A stretch of DNA of 25,606 nt from an uncultured Oscillospiraceae bacterium. Its GTDB lineage: Bacteria > Bacillota > Clostridia > Oscillospirales > Acutalibacteraceae. Shown here piece after piece: positions 6,872 through 13,425 of this stretch. Each line of letters opens with the position of its first letter. The first letter of the stretch is position 1. The stretch covers positions 1 through 25,606 of the forward strand of contig CABSLQ010000043.1 in assembly GCA_902478605.1 (NCBI GenBank), written 5' to 3'. Under the pieces are notes generated by a model. It was given only the letters and a program-made list of their open reading frames with translations, searched no databases and had not been told where the DNA came from. A program made the position numbers and the translations under genes.

Positions 6872-7882
6872 ATGAAAAAAGTCATCCGATTTTCCGCCGC
6901 CGTTCTTGCCGCGGCCAGCATGCTCGCCTTTTCTGCCTGTTCCCAAAGCCCCGCCGGCTCCTCAGAAAGCGGCGGCACCGACAAGCCCACCATCGGGGTT
7001 ATCCAGTTCGCCGTCCACTCCTCGCTTGACAACTGCTATGACGGGTTGATTCAGGGGCTGGAGGAAGCCGGCTATAAGGACGGGGAAACCTGCACCATCG
7101 ATTTCAAAAATGCCCAGGGAAGCACCACCACCGCCGACCAGATTGCGGGCAACATGGCGGCCAAAAACTACGACATGATCGTCGGCATCGCCACCCCCGC
7201 GGCCACGTCGGCCTACGCCGCCGCCAAGGAACGCATTCCGGTGATTTTCTGCGCCGTGTCCGATCCGGTGGCCGCCAACTCGAAGCTGGTGGAATCGCTG
7301 GAAAAACCCGGCGTTAACTGCACCGGCAGCTCCGACCGGCTGAATCTGGAGGGGCAGCTGAAAATGATCCGCGCCTTCCAGCCCGACGCCAAAAAGATTG
7401 GTATCCTCTACAACACTGCCGAGGCCAATTCCGCCTCCAATCTGGCGGAAATCAAAAAGCTGGCGCCCGAATACGGCTTTGAAATCGTAGAAAAGGGCGT
7501 GCAGGCCGCGGCGGATATCCCCACGGCGGCCGCCTCGCTGGCAGGCCAGGTGGACTGCATCAACAATTTCACCGACAACCTGGTGGTGGATAACCTGACG
7601 GTGGTGCTCGAGCAGGCCAATCAGGCCAAAATCCCCGTCTACGGTTCGGAGATAGAACAAGTGGTCAAGGGCTGCCTGGCCTCCGAAAGCCTCGATTATG
7701 TGGCGCTTGGCAAGGAAACCGGCGCACTGGCCGCGCAGGTGCTGGGCGGCGTAAACGCGGCGGACACCCCCGTCGTGCTGGTCAAGGACAGCTTCCCCGT
7801 CTACAACGGCGACGTGGCCGCCTCACTGGGGCTGACCGTGCCGGAGGCCTATCAGTCCGCTCAGAATACCGCCGCAGAATAA
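6872..7882 (+). CDS. trpX: TrpX-type ABC transporter substrate-binding lipoprotein
   Basis: Extracytoplasmic solute receptor of an ABC importer in the ABC_sub_bind (PF04392-type) family, which includes TrpX, the tryptophan receptor predicted from Trp T-box operons. The 336-aa product has a lipoprotein signal peptide (MKK, hydrophobic stretch, LAFSAC with Cys23) and a Ser/Gly linker. A periplasmic-binding-protein type 1 fold begins at KPTIGVIQFAVHSSLDN, and the diagnostic middle segment reads IVGIATPAATSAY and VIFCAVSDPVAA. SD AAGGAG (6858-6863) is 8 nt upstream. It is the first full gene after the Trp T-box and is followed after 21 nt by the permease. The Trp specificity comes from the UGG specifier and the operon context; the protein alone would not settle the ligand. 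Confidence 0.88.
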   Translation: MKKVIRFSAAVLAAASMLAFSACSQSPAGSSESGGTDKPTIGVIQFAVHSSLDNCYDGLIQGLEEAGYKDGETCTIDFKNAQGSTTTADQIAGNMAAKNYDMIVGIATPAATSAYAAAKERIPVIFCAVSDPVAANSKLVESLEKPGVNCTGSSDRLNLEGQLKMIRAFQPDAKKIGILYNTAEANSASNLAEIKKLAPEYGFEIVEKGVQAAADIPTAAASLAGQVDCINNFTDNLVVDNLTVVLEQANQAKIPVYGSEIEQVVKGCLASESLDYVALGKETGALAAQVLGGVNAADTPVVLVKDSFPVYNGDVAASLGLTVPEAYQSAQNTAAE

Positions 7883-7903
7883 CAAGCAAAGGATCGTGTT
7901 CCG

Positions 7904-8818
7904 ATGGACATCTTTCTCAATCTGGTAATCGTCAATCTCAAGCAGGGATTCCTGTACGCCGTGCTGGCGCTGGGCGTCTATATCACCTACAGCATTCTGG
8001 ATTTTCCGGATCTGTCGGTGGACGGAACGGTGCCGCTGGGCGGTGTGGTCTCCGCTATATTGATTCTCAAGGGCGTCAATCCGTGGCTGGCGCTGCTGGC
8101 GGCCTTCGCGGCCGGGGCGGCGGCGGGCTGCGTGACCGGGCTGCTGCACGTCAAGCTGAAAATCCGTCCCCTGCTATGCGGCATCTTGGTGATGACCGCG
8201 CTGCTGTCGGTGAATCTGATGCTCATGAAGGCCGGTACCGGCGGGATGTCCATCGCCTCCTTTTTCCGTGCCCCCACCGTCATAAACACCCTTCCCGTTT
8301 CCCTGATCCCGGAATATGTGGGCGGTTTCAGCCTGCGGCCCCTGATCCTCATGCTGGTGATGGCGGTGATCTGCAAGCTGCTGCTCGACTGGTATTTTTC
8401 CACCAAATCAGGAATGCTTCTGCGGGCCACAGGAAGCAATGACCGGTTCGTCACCATGCTGGCCCGCAACCCCGGCATGTCCAAGATCCTGGGTCTGGCC
8501 CTGGGCAACGGCTTCGCCGGCCTGGCAGGCGCCCTGATCACACAGGACAAGGGATCGGCCGACCTGCAGTTCGGCACCGGTATGGTAGTAACGGGGCTGG
8601 CCTCGGTGATCATCGGCATCAGCCTGCTGCGCCGGGTCCGTTTTCTGCGGGATACCAGCAAGGTGATTCTCGGTTCGGTGCTGTATATGGCCTGCCTCTC
8701 GGTGGCGGATGCCATGGGCTTCAGCGATCAGCTCAAGCTGATCATGGCCGCGCTCTTTGTGCTGGTGCTGGTGCTCAGCAATGTGTTGGATAAAGGGAGG
8801 TCGGCAAGCCGTGATTAA
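7904..8818 (+). CDS. trpY: TrpY-type ABC transporter permease
   Basis: Membrane channel of the importer, from the branched-chain-type permease family. The 304-aa product has about eight or nine hydrophobic segments. It opens with QGFLYAVLALGVYITYSILDFPDLSVDG, a hallmark of this subfamily (about 14-41), and later has the cytoplasmic loop ATGSNDRFVTMLARNPG that contacts the ATPase, with GLALGNGFAGLAGAL after it. The SD AAAGGA (7888-7893) is 10 nt before the ATG. Its 3' end overlaps the ATPase gene by 8 nt (start GTG at 8811, stop at 8818), indicating translational coupling. Confidence 0.88.
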   Translation: MDIFLNLVIVNLKQGFLYAVLALGVYITYSILDFPDLSVDGTVPLGGVVSAILILKGVNPWLALLAAFAAGAAAGCVTGLLHVKLKIRPLLCGILVMTALLSVNLMLMKAGTGGMSIASFFRAPTVINTLPVSLIPEYVGGFSLRPLILMLVMAVICKLLLDWYFSTKSGMLLRATGSNDRFVTMLARNPGMSKILGLALGNGFAGLAGALITQDKGSADLQFGTGMVVTGLASVIIGISLLRRVRFLRDTSKVILGSVLYMACLSVADAMGFSDQLKLIMAALFVLVLVLSNVLDKGRSASRD

Positions 8819-9584
8819 GCTGGAAAACATCGTCAAGCGCTTCCACATCGGCACCCCGGACGAAACCACCCTTTTTGATCGGTTTAACTTCCAGGTGGAT
8901 AAGGGCGAGTTCGTCTCCATCATCGGCTCCAACGGCTCGGGTAAGACCACCCTGCTGAATATCCTGTGCGGCTCGCTGCCCATCGAGGGCGGCTCCATCA
9001 CCTTTGGCGGCCGGGACATCACCCGGATGAAGGAATACCAGCGGGCCGCCTTCATCGGGCGGGTGTTCCAGGATCCGGCCATGGGCTCCTGCTCCAATCT
9101 GACCATCCTGGAAAACATGGCGCTGGCCGACAGCAAAAAAGGCACCTACGGCCTAGGCCGCGCAATCAACAAAAAGCGGCTGGATCATTACCGCTCCCTG
9201 CTGGAAACCTGCGGCATGGGTCTGGAAAACCGGCTGCAGGTCCAGGTGGGTTCCCTGTCGGGAGGGCAGCGGCAGGCCCTGGCTCTGGTGCTGGCCAATA
9301 TGACCGACATCGACCTGCTGATCCTGGACGAGCACACCGCCGCCCTGGATCCCAAATCCTCCCGCACCATTATGGAACTGACCGACAAGCTGGTGCGGGA
9401 ACGGGGCGTGACCACCCTGATGGTCACCCACAACCTCCGCTTCGCCCTGGAATACGGCAGCCGTCTGGTGATGATGCACCAGGGGACCTGTGTAAAAGAC
9501 CTGAAGGGCGAGGACAAGCGCAATGCCTCCATCGACGATCTGCTGACCACCTTCAATGAGATCAGCATTGAATGCGGCAACTGA
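8811..9584 (+). CDS. trpZ: TrpZ-type ABC transporter ATP-binding protein
   Basis: ATPase that powers the importer. The start is the GTG at 8811, preceded by AAGGGAGG (8793-8800) inside the permease gene; upstream in-frame ATG codons would add a Cys/Trp-rich stretch atypical of ABC proteins. The 257-aa product starts with IKLENIVKRFHIG and has Walker A GSNGSGKTT (about 42-50), the Q-loop region VFQDPAMGS, the ABC signature LSGGQRQAL, Walker B LLILDE followed by HTAALD, and the H-loop VTHN. In Walker B the usual DEP is DEH, a variant seen in this family. The gene ends 32 nt before the TrpB gene. Confidence 0.92.
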   Translation: MIKLENIVKRFHIGTPDETTLFDRFNFQVDKGEFVSIIGSNGSGKTTLLNILCGSLPIEGGSITFGGRDITRMKEYQRAAFIGRVFQDPAMGSCSNLTILENMALADSKKGTYGLGRAINKKRLDHYRSLLETCGMGLENRLQVQVGSLSGGQRQALALVLANMTDIDLLILDEHTAALDPKSSRTIMELTDKLVRERGVTTLMVTHNLRFALEYGSRLVMMHQGTCVKDLKGEDKRNASIDDLLTTFNEISIECGN

Positions 9585-9616
9585 CGCCGCCATCACGATA
9601 CGAAAGGATGAAACCA

Positions 9617-10999
9617 ATGAGCAAGATCCCCTACCGCGTTTATCTGACGGAAGACGAGATGCCCAAGCAGTGGTATAACCTGCGGGCCGACATGAAGGAG
9701 CAGCCCGATCCGTACCTCCATCCCGCTACCCATAAGCCAGTGGGACCGGAGGATATGCTGCCCATCTTTTGCGAAGAATTGTGTGCCCAGGAGATGAACA
9801 GTACCGATCGGTATATCGACATCCCCGAGGAAGTGCAGAACTTTTACAAAATCTTCCGTCCCTCTCCGTTGATCCGGGCCTACAATCTGGAGAAGGCACT
9901 GGATACGCCTGCTAAGATCTACTATAAATTTGAGGGCAACAACACTTCCGGCTCCCACAAGCTCAACTCGGCCGCCGCGCAGGTCTACTATGCCAAGAAG
10001 CAGGGGCTCAAATCCCTGACCACCGAAACCGGCGCGGGACAGTGGGGTACCGCCCTCTCCATGGCCTGCGCGCATTACGGCCTGGATTTAACTGTCTACA
10101 TGGTTAAGGTCAGCTATGAGCAGAAGCCCTTCCGCAAGGCGGTTATCCAGACCTTCGGCGCGGATATCATCCCCAGTCCCTCCGACACCACCGAGGTGGG
10201 CCGCGCCATCCTCAAGGCCCATCCCGGCACCGGGGGTTCCCTGGGCTGTGCCATTTCGGAAGCGATCGAAAAAGCCCTGCACACCCCCGACTGCCGCTAT
10301 GTGCTCGGCTCGGTGATGAACCAGGTACTGCTGCACCAGTCGATTATCGGCCTCGAGTCCAAGCTGGCGATGGAGAAGATCGGGGAGTACCCCGACATCG
10401 TCATCGGCTGCGCAGGCGGCGGGTCCAACCTCGGTGGCCTGATGGGCGCCTTTATGCAGGATAAGCTCAATGGCACCCGGCCGAACACCGATTTTATTGC
10501 GGTGGAACCGGCCTCCTGTCCCTCGCTGACCCGCGGGCGGTATGCGTACGATTTCTGCGACACCGGTCATGTGACCCCGCTCGCCCGCATGTATACGCTG
10601 GGCAGCGAATTCATCCCCTCCCCCAACCACGCGGGCGGCCTGCGCTACCACGGCATGAGCCCCATCCTGTCCAAGCTGTACCACGACGGGTATATGCGCG
10701 CCGTGGCGGTGGAGCAGACCAAGGTGTTTGAGGCGGCGACCATGTTCTCTAAATATGAGACCATTCTGCCTGCCCCCGAATCGTCCCACGCCATCCGCGT
10801 TGCCATTGATGAGGCGATTCGCTGCCGTGAAAGCGGCGAGGCCAAGACCATTCTGTTTGGTCTCACCGGCACGGGTTACTTCGATATGAACGCCTACACC
10901 GCGTATCTGGAAGGGCGGATGAGCGATTACGTTCCCACCGACGCGGATCTGCAGGTCGGCTTTGATCAGCTTCCGAAAATTCCCGGCATTCAGGAATAA
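9617..10999 (+). CDS. trpB: TrpB2-type tryptophan synthase beta-like enzyme
   Basis: PLP enzyme that makes L-tryptophan from indole and L-serine. The 460-aa length and the TrpB2-specific blocks (GSHKLNSAAAQ, TTETGAGQWG, MVKVSYEQKPFR, AVEPASCPSLTRG, HAGGLRYHG) place it in the TrpB2 / TrpB-like group, not the shorter TrpB1 that partners TrpA. PLP-binding Lys is K115, the catalytic Glu is E137, and the phosphate loop GCAGGGSN is at 264-271. TrpB2 more often has HKIN; here it is HKLN. The start ATG at 9617 has AAAGGA (9603-9608) 8 nt upstream; the in-frame ATG at 9608 has no SD. No trpA or other trp biosynthesis gene is in the window, so the enzyme may act on free indole. A large palindrome follows. 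Confidence 0.93.
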   Translation: MSKIPYRVYLTEDEMPKQWYNLRADMKEQPDPYLHPATHKPVGPEDMLPIFCEELCAQEMNSTDRYIDIPEEVQNFYKIFRPSPLIRAYNLEKALDTPAKIYYKFEGNNTSGSHKLNSAAAQVYYAKKQGLKSLTTETGAGQWGTALSMACAHYGLDLTVYMVKVSYEQKPFRKAVIQTFGADIIPSPSDTTEVGRAILKAHPGTGGSLGCAISEAIEKALHTPDCRYVLGSVMNQVLLHQSIIGLESKLAMEKIGEYPDIVIGCAGGGSNLGGLMGAFMQDKLNGTRPNTDFIAVEPASCPSLTRGRYAYDFCDTGHVTPLARMYTLGSEFIPSPNHAGGLRYHGMSPILSKLYHDGYMRAVAVEQTKVFEAATMFSKYETILPAPESSHAIRVAIDEAIRCRESGEAKTILFGLTGTGYFDMNAYTAYLEGRMSDYVPTDADLQVGFDQLPKIPGIQE

Positions 11000-11006
11000 G
11001 CCTTCT

Positions 11007-11048
11007 AAACCAGGACCGGCGCGACAGCTGTCGCGCCGGTCCTGGTTT
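11007..11048. terminator. Perfect 42-bp palindrome between convergent genes, likely bidirectional terminator
   Basis: Positions 11007-11027 are exactly complementary to 11028-11048, with no unpaired centre in the DNA. It sits between trpB (+) and the DUF1048 gene (-), whose stops are 65 nt apart. The AAA at one end gives TTT at the other on either strand, a short U tract, so a bidirectional intrinsic terminator is the likely role. Confidence 0.7.
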
Positions 11049-11064
11049 GTCGCATAAGGGGCTT

Positions 11065-11424
11065 TTATTCCCCCTGCACACGGGGAGCCTTCGTCCCGCT
11101 TTTTCTCAAAGCCCGGTTCAGCCTTCGGCGCCGACCGTCCATCCAGGAGCGGTTGCCGCGCATCAGCTCGTCACAAAACCCGGCGACATCCTCACCCGTC
11201 ACATCGAGCACATGCTTGCCTTCGGCAGCGCCGGCCTCAAACAGCGCCAGCACCTCTTCCTGGGTCCGGAGCGTGTCGAAGCCGTCGCCGCCTGCAAAGC
11301 TCCACATATAGCCCTGCATCTTTTCCAGAACAAACCGATAATCCGGCGGCAGCGCCTGTATTCTTTCCTGCTGGTCCCGGTACCGCTTCTTATCTTCCCG
11401 CATCCTGTTCATGAGCTCCATCAC
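11065..11424 (-). CDS. DUF1048 family protein, copy 2
   Basis: Small cytoplasmic, highly charged, mostly helical protein of 119 aa in the DUF1048 family, function unknown. The start is a GTG at 11424 (then ATG), with GGGGAGG (11434-11440) 9 nt upstream; internal ATG codons lack an SD. The gene overlaps the end of its paralogue by 35 nt. The two share a backbone pattern: a basic start (DKKRYRD / DEKRAYRQ), ALPPDYR / ALPGTYR, a helix with EKMQGYMW / KKIQAYLY, and a C-terminal VTGEDVAGFCDELMRG / LIGEDAAAFCDEWSRA block. The C-terminus is very basic. DUF1048 genes often follow a PadR repressor, as here. Confidence 0.82.
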   Translation of the reverse strand: MMELMNRMREDKKRYRDQQERIQALPPDYRFVLEKMQGYMWSFAGGDGFDTLRTQEEVLALFEAGAAEGKHVLDVTGEDVAGFCDELMRGNRSWMDGRRRRLNRALRKSGTKAPRVQGE

Positions 11425-11779
11425 CGGCTTTTTCCTCCCCTCGAAAATACTCCAGAATATCGCGGTTCAGCTTTTCCCGCGACGTAATCGTTCCAACCGA
11501 AGCGGCCCGGCTCCACTCGTCGCAGAAGGCCGCGGCGTCTTCGCCGATAAGGGCGGAAACCGGCCGCTTTTCTGCCGCGCCGCCTTCCAAAAGCTCCGCC
11601 AAATCGGTGAGCGCGCTTATATCGCAGCCGGCCGCGCCGGTGCTGTACAGATACGCCTGTATCTTTTTGAAGGCGGCCCGATAGGTTCCCGGCAGGGCGT
11701 TCACCCGTTTCATGAGCTGCCGGTACGCCCGCTTTTCATCGCGATCGCCCACAAGTATATCCAAAATGGATGTTGGCAT
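11390..11779 (-). CDS. DUF1048 family protein, copy 1
   Basis: A 129-aa paralogue of the next gene, also DUF1048. The start ATG at 11779 follows a strong GGAGGG (11789-11794) 9 nt upstream, which is itself inside the last codons of padR. Only 2 nt separate the padR stop (11782) from this start, so translation is coupled. A longer in-frame reading up to 11848 would overlap padR and has no support. The product is helical and charged, with no membrane segment or signal peptide. In other Firmicutes the PadR-DUF1048 pair is often a self-contained regulatory unit, whose targets are not known to me. Confidence 0.82.
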   Translation of the reverse strand: MPTSILDILVGDRDEKRAYRQLMKRVNALPGTYRAAFKKIQAYLYSTGAAGCDISALTDLAELLEGGAAEKRPVSALIGEDAAAFCDEWSRAASVGTITSREKLNRDILEYFRGEEKAGDGAHEQDAGR

Positions 11780-11781
11780 GT

Positions 11782-12105
11782 TCACGTTCCCTCCTTTAAC
11801 TGGCTGAGCCTGGACACGACAAACGCCCATCTCTCCCAGAAACGGCAAAGCTCGGCACGGCCGGCCTCGTTGAGCGTATAAAACTTGCGCGGCGGACCCA
11901 GAACGGACGGCTTTTTCGCCGTCTCCACCAGCCCGTTTCGTTCCAGTCGTATCAAAATCGTATAGACCGTCCCTTCCACCACATCGGTAAAACCGAGGGC
12001 GTTGAGCCGCCGCGTGATTTCATAGCCGTAGGCTTCTTCACGGCTTAGGATCTCCATCACGCAGCCTTCCAATACGCCTTTGAGCATTTCTGTCAGATGA
12101 TCCAA
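11782..12105 (-). CDS. PadR family transcriptional regulator
   Basis: Winged-helix DNA-binding repressor of the PadR family (PadR-s1, short form, 107 aa). The start is taken as the TTG at 12105. A perfect GAGGAGGG (12113-12120) lies 7 nt upstream, and the resulting start MDHLTEMLKGVLEG is the standard opening of this family. A start at the ATG at 12171 would add 22 atypical residues and sit between the promoter elements. The winged helix spans about 10-75, with the typical EAYGYEITRRLNALGF and EGTVYTILIRLERNGLV (recognition helix and wing). The C-terminus forms the dimer helix. Autoregulation is likely, since a dyad overlaps the -10 box. Its two co-transcribed DUF1048 genes are the obvious regulated cargo. 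Confidence 0.9.
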   Translation of the reverse strand: MDHLTEMLKGVLEGCVMEILSREEAYGYEITRRLNALGFTDVVEGTVYTILIRLERNGLVETAKKPSVLGPPRKFYTLNEAGRAELCRFWERWAFVVSRLSQLKEGT

Positions 12106-12160
12106 AACCTTGCCCTCCTCTGTGTGGTGCGACGGTATGCAGTAATGCTGACTACCGCTA

Positions 12161-12190
12161 TACTGTATCACATAGTAGAGAGAAAGTCAA
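12161..12190 (-). promoter_or_regulatory. Promoter and putative PadR operator
   Basis: On the minus strand a -35 box TTGACT (12190-12185) and a -10 box TACAGT (12167-12162) are 17 bp apart. The imperfect dyad TACTGTATCACATAGTA (12161-12177) covers the -10, resembling the TACT/AGTA-flanked operators of PadR proteins. Binding here would block transcription of padR-DUF1048. Confidence 0.6.
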
Positions 12191-12244
12191 CCGCCAAATC
12201 TTTCTATTAGCGTCTTATCCCATGCCGGTCGGCTTAATCGGATG

Positions 12245-12278
12245 AAAAAAGAAAGGGAAAAATCAAACGATTTTTCCC
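12245..12278 (-). terminator. Terminator of the SPFH-to-FakA-like operon
   Basis: A perfect 10-bp stem (12269-12278 with 12255-12264, loop 4 nt) is followed on the minus strand by TTTCTTTTTT. It lies about 105 nt after the last gene of the operon. Confidence 0.85.
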
Positions 12279-12308
12279 GCTTATAGCCGCTGCCGCGGAT
12301 ACATAAGG

Positions 12309-12347
12309 AGCCCCGCCGGTCCCCGACAGCCGGGGAACAGCAGGGCT
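12309..12347. repeat. GC-rich two-part hairpin before the terminator
   Basis: An 8-bp outer stem (12309-12316 with 12340-12347, one G-T pair) and a 6-bp inner stem (12320-12325 with 12331-12336) are separated by a 3x3 internal loop. No T-run follows on either strand, so it may be a 3' UTR processing or stability element of the minus-strand operon rather than a terminator. Confidence 0.6.
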
Positions 12348-12384
12348 TCTCGCATTGTCTTCTCTTTCCGCCGGTCGTTTTGGT

Positions 12385-12633
12385 TCAGCCCTTCAGGCCG
12401 CGGGACTGCCGGTCCATATCCTCCACCACGATATCGAAAATCTCGCCCAGCGCCGCGCAGTACCGGAGCACCTCCCACGGTTCATTGGTATGAAAATGGA
12501 TCTTGATCAGCGACTCATCCCCCACCGCCAGCAGGCAGTCGCCTTGGAAATGCTGTGCAAAGTAGGCGTTGATCGCATCTGCATCGAGGTTTTCCCCTTC
12601 GATGAGCAGCTGTGTGTCGTATCGAAACTCCAT
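12385..12633 (-). CDS. Stand-alone FakA middle-domain-like small protein
   Basis: 82-aa protein resembling only the middle domain of FakA/YloV (the DAK-like fatty-acid kinase). Matching features are a strand-helix start (RYDTQLLIEGENLD), a LLAVGDESLIKIHFHTNEPWEVL core (about 34-56) and a LGEIFDIVVEDMDRQ tail, like the VVGDDxLVKVHVHTNxPGxVL...NMREQ of FakA. That domain carries a metal site in FakA. Here HxH (His46, His48) is kept, but the expected Cys (YCTEF) is Asp6. The kinase domain and the DegV-like binding domain are absent. The start ATG at 12633 has AAAGGAAGG 6 nt upstream, overlapping the Tam stop; 14 nt separate the genes. Function is unknown; it may bind metal or partner with another Fak component elsewhere in the genome. 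Confidence 0.7.
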   Translation of the reverse strand: MEFRYDTQLLIEGENLDADAINAYFAQHFQGDCLLAVGDESLIKIHFHTNEPWEVLRYCAALGEIFDIVVEDMDRQSRGLKG

Positions 12634-12647
12634 ATCCTGCCTTCCTT

Positions 12648-13421
12648 TCATCGCACCGCCAGGAAAAACAGCCGCGGAAACCGGAACAGGATCTCGCCGT
12701 TTTCCTGCCGCGGATAGGCCGCCGCCACCTCGTCGTACACCGCCTTTTCAAAGGCAGGCCGATCCGCTTCGGACAGCGCCTGCAGATAGGGGCGCAGTCC
12801 CGTGCCCCGGTACCAGTCGAGAATCGCCTCATGCGACTCCAGACGATGATAATAGGTCGTCTGCCACAGCGTGTAATCCGCCGCCAGGCGCGCGAGATGA
12901 TCGGCGTATTCTCCCGGCGTCAGGTTATAGAATATCCGCGGGGTGCCGATTTTATCCCGCCATTCCCTCCGACCGCACACCTCGCCGATGATGCGGTGGA
13001 TCGGCTCTTCATAGTTCATCGGGGTCTGTACGGCCAGCACGCCGCCGGGCTGCAGCCGGGCAAGCAGGCGGGCCAGCAGCGCCGGATGATCCGGTATCCA
13101 CTGGATACAGGCATTGGAAAACACCACATCAAAATCCGCCCCCAGCTCTTCCAGTTCGGCCCCCGCGGCATCGCACAGCGCAAAGGACAGGTGCGGATAG
13201 GCTTTTTTTGCGGCTTCGATCATGGGCGGTGCGTTGTCCACGCCGAGAATGGCCGCCTCCGGAAAGCGTCGGGCGAGCACCGCCGTACTGTTTCCGGGAC
13301 CGCAGCCCACGTCGAGAACCTTTGCCGGCCGTTCCAGCGGAATCCGCGCCGCCAGATCGATGGACGGCTGGGTCCGCTCGGCTTCAAAGCGCAGATACTG
13401 CGCCGCATCCCACTGTGCCAC
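12648..13421 (-). CDS. tam: Trans-aconitate 2-methyltransferase-like SAM enzyme
   Basis: Class I SAM-dependent methyltransferase of 257 aa, the usual length for Tam, which methylates trans-aconitate, a spontaneous by-product that inhibits aconitase. The start is GTG at 13421, directly after the ABC-F stop (4 nt). The GGAGGAGG SD lies inside the last ABC-F codons. Motif I VLDVGCGPGNST is at 35-46, motif II ILGVDNAPPMI (about 58-68) holds the acidic residue that binds SAM, and FDVVFSNACIQWIPDHPALLARL (about 97-119) matches Tam/Tam-like enzymes well. The PGGVLAVQTPMNYEEPIH block is also typical. The C-terminal part (WQTTYYHRLESHEAILDWYRGTGLRPYL) is the diagnostic Tam substrate region. No citrate-pathway gene is near, so the in vivo substrate is not certain. 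Confidence 0.88.
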   Translation of the reverse strand: MAQWDAAQYLRFEAERTQPSIDLAARIPLERPAKVLDVGCGPGNSTAVLARRFPEAAILGVDNAPPMIEAAKKAYPHLSFALCDAAGAELEELGADFDVVFSNACIQWIPDHPALLARLLARLQPGGVLAVQTPMNYEEPIHRIIGEVCGRREWRDKIGTPRIFYNLTPGEYADHLARLAADYTLWQTTYYHRLESHEAILDWYRGTGLRPYLQALSEADRPAFEKAVYDEVAAAYPRQENGEILFRFPRLFFLAVR

Positions 13422-13425
13422 CAGC

